Positions 28,326-32,215 of a stretch of 32,215 bases of DNA are shown one piece after another. The notes beneath the pieces are model-generated. The model worked only from the letters and a program-made list of their open reading frames with translations. It was not told where the DNA came from and searched no databases. Source of the stretch: an uncultured Anaerovibrio sp. (GTDB lineage Bacteria > Bacillota > Negativicutes > Selenomonadales > Selenomonadaceae); contig CADACU010000017.1 in NCBI GenBank assembly GCA_902786545.1, positions 1-32,215 on the forward strand, written 5' to 3'. The position numbers and the translations under genes are program-made. The stretch's first letter is position 1; each line of letters opens with the position of its first letter.

Positions 28326-29309
28326 TCAGTTGACATTACCTTCATATTCGGTTGGCGGTGCCACCCGCATCAATGTACGGCCACAAGCACATTGGTCATC
28401 CAGTCTTAACACAGCGTGTCCGGTACGAAGCCTAAACAAAGGCATCGCCTCGGCGGTCAATGTGGTAATAACCAGCTCACCCACCCTATGTGACTCGGAT
28501 ATTACTTTATCACTGCCAAACTCCACAATCTCCGGATAATAGTAATCCTCATTCAGGTGGAAGCCCTTGCCCTCATTGCACTGATACATCAATCCGGCAC
28601 AGCCAAAGGTCGCTGAATTGTACACTGTTTTGGTATCAACATGCATCCGGCGTTCAATATATGCCCGCATAGGATTATGTAAAGTCTCTTCCAAACAAAT
28701 GATGGATGGTACATACAAATCCTCTGCACTTTCACCATTTGCCTGCAATTTGACTATCAGCTGGGTAACCAGCCGGAAATCACTTACCAGGACATCTACA
28801 TGACATTGAGTCATAAGCTCCACAATATTGTCCATATTACTGCCCATCAGCATTACAGAACAGCCCATTCCCTCCAGGGCATACTGAACATCCATCAGCC
28901 GGCTGTCTGACGCTTCGCCAAGAATTCCAACAACGGTAGTATCATTTATACCATAAGCCACCAGAACTCTGGTCATCATTTCCATATTACGGGCTATATC
29001 ACCGCTGGTATACATTTTGATATAGGTATTGGCCTCACCCTGCCGGGAAATCCGCAAAACACCGCTAAGGGGCAGTGTCAAAAGATCATAAATTGATATA
29101 TTGGCCAGGGCCGCCTTCTCCATACACGGTATACGCTGTATATCCGCCAAGGTTTCAATATCATTCGGACCTACACCAGCCTTTTCAAACACCGACCGAT
29201 AGTAAGCACTCTTTTCATAGGCCCATTTTACCTGCTTTTGCAGACGGGACAGCTGCAACTGTTCCTTGCTGATGCTATCCATTGTCTCAATGTGCTTGTT
29301 TGCTATCAT
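28326..29309 (-). CDS. PaaK-like (phenylacetate-CoA ligase family) protein lacking the C-terminal domain
   Basis: 327 residues, against about 430 in PaaK. The N-terminal part aligns by eye with PaaK: a helical start (RLQKQVKWAYEKSAYYRSVFEKAGV, residues 22-46) followed by the FEKAGV-type linker. Later blocks are YYYPEIVEFG (257-265) and GELVITTLTAEAMPLFRLRTG (277-297). Key adenylation features are altered: the P-loop is MYTSGDIARNM rather than a TTGTTG-like loop, and the usual Asp after RTG is H298. The protein ends right after CACGRTLMR, so the domain with the catalytic lysine is absent. It is likely not a functional CoA ligase; perhaps a binding or regulatory relative. GGGAG lies upstream of the ATG, 21 bp after cheR. 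Confidence 0.75.
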   Translation of the reverse strand: MIANKHIETMDSISKEQLQLSRLQKQVKWAYEKSAYYRSVFEKAGVGPNDIETLADIQRIPCMEKAALANISIYDLLTLPLSGVLRISRQGEANTYIKMYTSGDIARNMEMMTRVLVAYGINDTTVVGILGEASDSRLMDVQYALEGMGCSVMLMGSNMDNIVELMTQCHVDVLVSDFRLVTQLIVKLQANGESAEDLYVPSIICLEETLHNPMRAYIERRMHVDTKTVYNSATFGCAGLMYQCNEGKGFHLNEDYYYPEIVEFGSDKVISESHRVGELVITTLTAEAMPLFRLRTGHAVLRLDDQCACGRTLMRVAPPTEYEGNVN

Positions 29310-29330
29310 ATACAGTCTCCCAGATAAAGA

Positions 29331-30116
29331 TTACTCTAGTGGCTTCTGATAGAAGAATGGCTGGAAGCTGGTATAACCCAACTTACGGAAGTTCAATATC
29401 GCCTCTGTAGCCCCAACAAACAGTATACCACCCGGCTTCAATGCTTTGAAGAAGTTGGCATAAAGCTGGTCCTTGGCTTCCTCAGTGAAGTAAATAACCA
29501 CATTGCGGCAAAGAATAAGGTCAAAACCACTCTCAAAATTATCCTTCAAGAGATTGTGCCGCTTAAACTCAATGCAATCCTTTATTTCCTGCGCCACCTT
29601 ATACTTATCATCAACAACAGTGAAATACTTCTTCTTCCGTTCCTCATCCATGGCCTTCAGCTCATTATCAGTGTATTCACCCTTTTTTGCCTTAGCCAAA
29701 ATCTCAATATCCAGGTCGGTAGCCAATATCCGGTGACGGACATTTGGAGTTATTGTTTTCATAATCATAGCCAAAGAATATGGTTCCGCACCGATAGAAC
29801 AACCGGCGCTCCATATATTAAGCTTGCTGCTGCGCTTTAACAAATCCGGAATAACATCAGTTTCCAGCTTGGCAAACTTATCCGGCGTACGGAAAAATTC
29901 TGACACATTTATGGTCAGATATTCAATAAATGCAGCAAAGTCGTCCTTGTCCTGAACTACCTTGTCAAAATAGCCACAATAAGTATCATAGCCATTTCTC
30001 TTGGCCAAATTCATAATACGGCGCTGCATCTGCGGTGCCTTATACAAATCCAGGTCTATTTCAGTCTTTGCCTTTAACTTTGCCTTAAAATCTGTCCAGT
30101 CGCGTTCTTCAGTCAT
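29331..30116 (-). CDS. cheR: CheR-type chemoreceptor methyltransferase
   Basis: 261-residue SAM-dependent methyltransferase that methylates glutamates on chemoreceptors (MCPs). The N-terminal helical CheR domain has YLTINVSEFFR (about 66-76); the SAM-binding domain has LNIWSAGCSIGAEPYSLAM (99-117), ATDLDIEIL (132-140) and LILCRNVVIYF (200-210). No C-terminal receptor-tethering pentapeptide. I chose the ATG of MTEERDW, with GGAGGGG upstream. No other che gene is in the window, so it is an orphan here; a separate chemotaxis cluster elsewhere is expected. Probably cotranscribed with the PaaK-like gene. Confidence 0.93.
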   Translation of the reverse strand: MTEERDWTDFKAKLKAKTEIDLDLYKAPQMQRRIMNLAKRNGYDTYCGYFDKVVQDKDDFAAFIEYLTINVSEFFRTPDKFAKLETDVIPDLLKRSSKLNIWSAGCSIGAEPYSLAMIMKTITPNVRHRILATDLDIEILAKAKKGEYTDNELKAMDEERKKKYFTVVDDKYKVAQEIKDCIEFKRHNLLKDNFESGFDLILCRNVVIYFTEEAKDQLYANFFKALKPGGILFVGATEAILNFRKLGYTSFQPFFYQKPLE

Positions 30117-30142
30117 AATAACCCCTCCAAATATAGTCATCC

Positions 30143-30172
30143 TTAATACTGTATATTCAACCTTGCTTTCAA
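30143..30172 (-). promoter_or_regulatory. Candidate promoter of cheR with an upstream A-tract
   Basis: Minus strand TTGAAA (30167-30172), 18-bp spacer, TATTAA (30143-30148). A run of nine A on minus (30179-30187) sits just upstream of the -35 like an UP element. Moderate match only. Confidence 0.45.
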
Positions 30173-30188
30173 AAACCCTTTTTTTTTC

Positions 30189-31409
30189 TCAATTTTCCAC
30201 ATAATGGCTAAAACTGCCGATTACCAGCTGCGGATAATCCTCCTTCAACTCCCGCAAAAACTGGCGTGTTCCCACAAAGTTTCCGGTGGCAGGTGGCATT
30301 ATTTCCAAGAAAGCATCCGGATCAATATTCAGGTTTCGTACCTGTATCATCTGCACCGGCAATTCACGGAAAAACTCCTTCCAAGCATCAAGCTCCTCTA
30401 TACGGTCATTAAAACCGGGGAAATACAACATATTCAACGATACATAAATTCCCTTGTCCAAAGCATACCGGATAGACTCCTTGACATTATCCAGCTGATA
30501 GCTGCTGCGATAATAGGCATCATAGCTGACCCGCATGGTATCCAGCCCCGCGTCCACTATTTTCTTAATGCCCTCAGTATATCCGGCATTTGTGTTAATA
30601 TTTATTTGCCCTTTTGGGGTTTTCTCACGTATGAGCCTTATTCCGGCACTGATATTATCGGCCGCCAACGACGGCTCCCCTTCACAGCCCTGACCAAAGC
30701 TGATAATGCCCTCCGGAGCATTTTCCAGATGATATATGCCCAATTCAGCAATCTGCTCCGGCGTTGGACGAAATTTTATCCGGCTCTGGGGAGATGGACA
30801 ACACTCGGCCGGCTGCAGGGAAATGCAGCCGAAACAATTGGCATTGCAAACCGGTGAGGTAGGTATACCGCACTCCCAACGCCGATAAAAAATATTTTCG
30901 GCAGTACAGCAATGCCATTCCAGAGAACAATTGGCCAAATGCTCAATCAACTGGTTATCCGGCAAATCCTTCTTTACCCGTTTTATCAGCTGTTTAAGAT
31001 TTTTAGTGTTATAATGCTCCGGGTCCCATTTATGGTTTTCATCCGTATAAATAGCCGCAGCATACAGCTGGTCCTTGTAAACACACACCGCTGTGTAGCC
31101 ATACAACGGCAATGGGCTGGCATCCTCAGCCATCTGAAATGCCGGCAGCATGGTACGGGTGTACCCGGCCGGCAACAGAGCCGACACAGCATTCCCCGTT
31201 AAAGGAAGCACTTCACCATCAGCTGTCATACCAACTGCCTGCCGATCGGGCAAAAAGCTCAAATCAGCACTTTCCGGCAATGGTATCAGATCATCCGGTG
31301 TAAGGAGCCGCAGCTCAGTTCCCTCACGCCCCATGGCTGCAATGCCTGGTGCATCATATATCTCGCCGTTTTCATCGGCATAGAGTGCGATTATTTCAGA
31401 CTTCCCCAT
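30189..31409 (-). CDS. Radical SAM protein of unknown function
   Basis: 406 residues. The core radical SAM domain starts at the cluster motif CNANCFGC (C188-x3-C192-x2-C195), with SAM-binding FGQGCEGEPSL (about 238-248) in place of the usual GGEP, then TNAGYTEGIKKIVDAGLDTMRVS. Residues 1-180 form a separate unassigned N-terminal region (blocks PAGYTRTMLPA and LYGYTAVCVYKDQLYAAAIY). Additional cysteines (161, 167, 168, 180, 203, 204, 242) could hold another metal. The ATG overlaps the end of pth by 14 bp, with GGAG inside pth, so translation is likely coupled. I believe similar proteins occur in Deltaproteobacteria and Firmicutes but know no function. Confidence 0.88.
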   Translation of the reverse strand: MGKSEIIALYADENGEIYDAPGIAAMGREGTELRLLTPDDLIPLPESADLSFLPDRQAVGMTADGEVLPLTGNAVSALLPAGYTRTMLPAFQMAEDASPLPLYGYTAVCVYKDQLYAAAIYTDENHKWDPEHYNTKNLKQLIKRVKKDLPDNQLIEHLANCSLEWHCCTAENIFYRRWECGIPTSPVCNANCFGCISLQPAECCPSPQSRIKFRPTPEQIAELGIYHLENAPEGIISFGQGCEGEPSLAADNISAGIRLIREKTPKGQININTNAGYTEGIKKIVDAGLDTMRVSYDAYYRSSYQLDNVKESIRYALDKGIYVSLNMLYFPGFNDRIEELDAWKEFFRELPVQMIQVRNLNIDPDAFLEIMPPATGNFVGTRQFLRELKEDYPQLVIGSFSHYVEN

Positions 31410-32049
31410 GGTCCACTGCCATCTCCTTTTTTTCCGCTTCCTGCTCTGACACCGTTTTTTCCGACTCCGGCTTCTTTTTCTTGACCTTTTTCGGATTGAA
31501 CTTGTTCATGGCATGGTCAATATCCTCATTTACGATACATTCCACCGCCGGAATAAGATATTTTATTGCCTCATTTATCTTGGGTATGTCCTCCGCCGGA
31601 AAATTGGCCAACACATGATTTATCACAGTCCAGCCCGGCAATGGACGCCCTATGCCAATACGCACCCGGCCAAAGTTTTCATCCCCCAGATGAGCGATGA
31701 TAGATTTTAGACCATTATGGCCGCCGGCACTGCCTTTTTTCCGTATACGGATGGTCCCCGCCGGTATATCCATATCATCATGGACCACAATCAGGTCCGC
31801 CGGATCCAGCTTGTACCAGTGCATCAAGGGACCAATACATTCTCCACTGTTATTCATATAGGTCAAGGGCTTGACCAACAGTACCTTTTCCGTGCCTATC
31901 CGGCTTTCCAGAACCATCCCCTTATCCCTGTTTCGCCATTCATCGGTCCCCAGCGCCTGCGCCAGGGCATCAATAAACATCCACCCTACATTGTGGCGGT
32001 TACCGGCATATTCTGAACCTGGATTTCCCAATCCGGCAATTAGTTTCAT
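31396..32049 (-). CDS. pth: Peptidyl-tRNA hydrolase
   Basis: 217-residue esterase that releases peptides from prematurely dropped peptidyl-tRNA. N-terminal motif AGLGNPGSEYAGNRHNVGW contains N9 and catalytic H19; the second signature is HDDMDIPAGTIRIRKKGSAGGHNGLKSI. Compared with the usual ~190 residues it has a highly charged C-terminal tail (about 182-217, KKVKKKKPESEKTVSEQE), likely disordered, which may add RNA contacts. GGAGG lies 12 bases before the ATG, a longish spacing. The last codons overlap the radical SAM gene. Confidence 0.96.
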   Translation of the reverse strand: MKLIAGLGNPGSEYAGNRHNVGWMFIDALAQALGTDEWRNRDKGMVLESRIGTEKVLLVKPLTYMNNSGECIGPLMHWYKLDPADLIVVHDDMDIPAGTIRIRKKGSAGGHNGLKSIIAHLGDENFGRVRIGIGRPLPGWTVINHVLANFPAEDIPKINEAIKYLIPAVECIVNEDIDHAMNKFNPKKVKKKKPESEKTVSEQEAEKKEMAVDHGEV

Positions 32050-32109
32050 AACAAGAGTTTTCCTCCATTTTCTTTAGTGGCAGCATATCATATTATCAAC
32101 CGTCCCTGC

Positions 32110-32208
32110 CAGTGGTTTTATAACGCCATTGTTCAAATTTTTCTTCTTTAGAAGAAAAATCTTCCAATTAGCGTTTCAACGAGCTGGGAGATATGCTCGC
32201 CAGCTGTT
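32110..32208. repeat. Three consecutive inverted repeats upstream of pth
   Basis: Hairpin A, 32178-32208: a 12-bp stem with two single-G bulges (AAC, AGCTGG, GAG against CTC, CCAGCT, GTT) and loop ATATG. Hairpin B, 32137-32160: perfect 11-bp arms with a 2-nt loop (AT-rich, ATTTTTCTTCT). Hairpin C, 32110-32131: CAGTGG/CCATTG with one G-U pair. None has a U-tract, so they are not ordinary terminators. REP-like repeats, a small RNA, or the 3' region of a gene beyond the edge are possible. Minus-strand frames from the edge stop at 32148 and 32168 and are too short to judge. Confidence 0.45.
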
Positions 32209-32215
32209 GTAGTTT

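Noticed and set aside
30179-30187. Nine-base homopolymer as a phase-variation tract
   Set aside because: It lies between genes and outside the promoter spacer; more likely an UP-element-like A-tract.
30204-30857. 217-codon plus-strand open frame opposite the radical SAM gene
   Set aside because: Antisense shadow; the minus-strand frame holds the CxxxCxxC motif and conserved blocks.

Overview
The window looks like a chromosomal segment from an anaerobic, low-to-mid-GC bacterium of the Negativicutes type (Selenomonas/Anaerovibrio relatives). That placement is inference from overall protein character, an [Fe-S] two-subunit serine dehydratase, Mn-dependent inorganic pyrophosphatase, and a single arginine operon in the order argCJBDFGH. 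No ribosomal RNA or other taxonomic marker is present. Almost every gene is on the minus strand; only the TSUP permease and a small transglycosylase are on plus. I saw no tRNA, rRNA, CRISPR array, prophage or intact insertion sequence.

Layout from left to right: the first 55 codons of dnaE (minus, running off the left edge); gltP-type dicarboxylate/amino-acid symporter (minus); divergent TSUP permease (plus), convergent across a shared terminator with a repair/RNA operon transcribed pcrA-ligA-rluA-fsr-like MFS (minus); trmL-ppaC; ilvD; the arginine operon argC-J-B-D-F-G-H with an operator-like palindrome upstream and a probable second promoter in front of argF; a divergent stand-alone GT51 transglycosylase (plus); a secreted protein of unknown function; sdaAB-sdaAA; dapA; a 976-residue M16C metalloprotease with a long structured leader; a PaaK-like protein and a CheR methyltransferase; an uncharacterised radical SAM protein overlapping pth; and a hairpin-rich stretch at the right edge.

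Most of the window is housekeeping. The arginine genes cover the pathway from N-acetylglutamate cycling (ArgJ, ArgC, ArgB, ArgD) to ornithine, citrulline (ArgF) and arginine (ArgG, ArgH), missing only enzymes that may be unnecessary when ArgJ recycles acetyl groups. IlvD, DapA and SdaAA/AB add branched-chain, lysine/diaminopimelate and serine metabolism. PcrA and LigA handle DNA unwinding and sealing.

The parts most worth a second look are: a PaaK-like protein that has lost its C-terminal domain and several nucleotide-binding residues; a radical SAM protein with a large unassigned N-terminal region; a pseudoknot-capable element in front of the M16C protease that resembles IS200/IS605 right ends; a perfect 14-bp palindrome filling the spacer of the dapA promoter; and three consecutive hairpins upstream of pth. 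I found no convincing new multi-gene defence, toxin or biosynthetic system.
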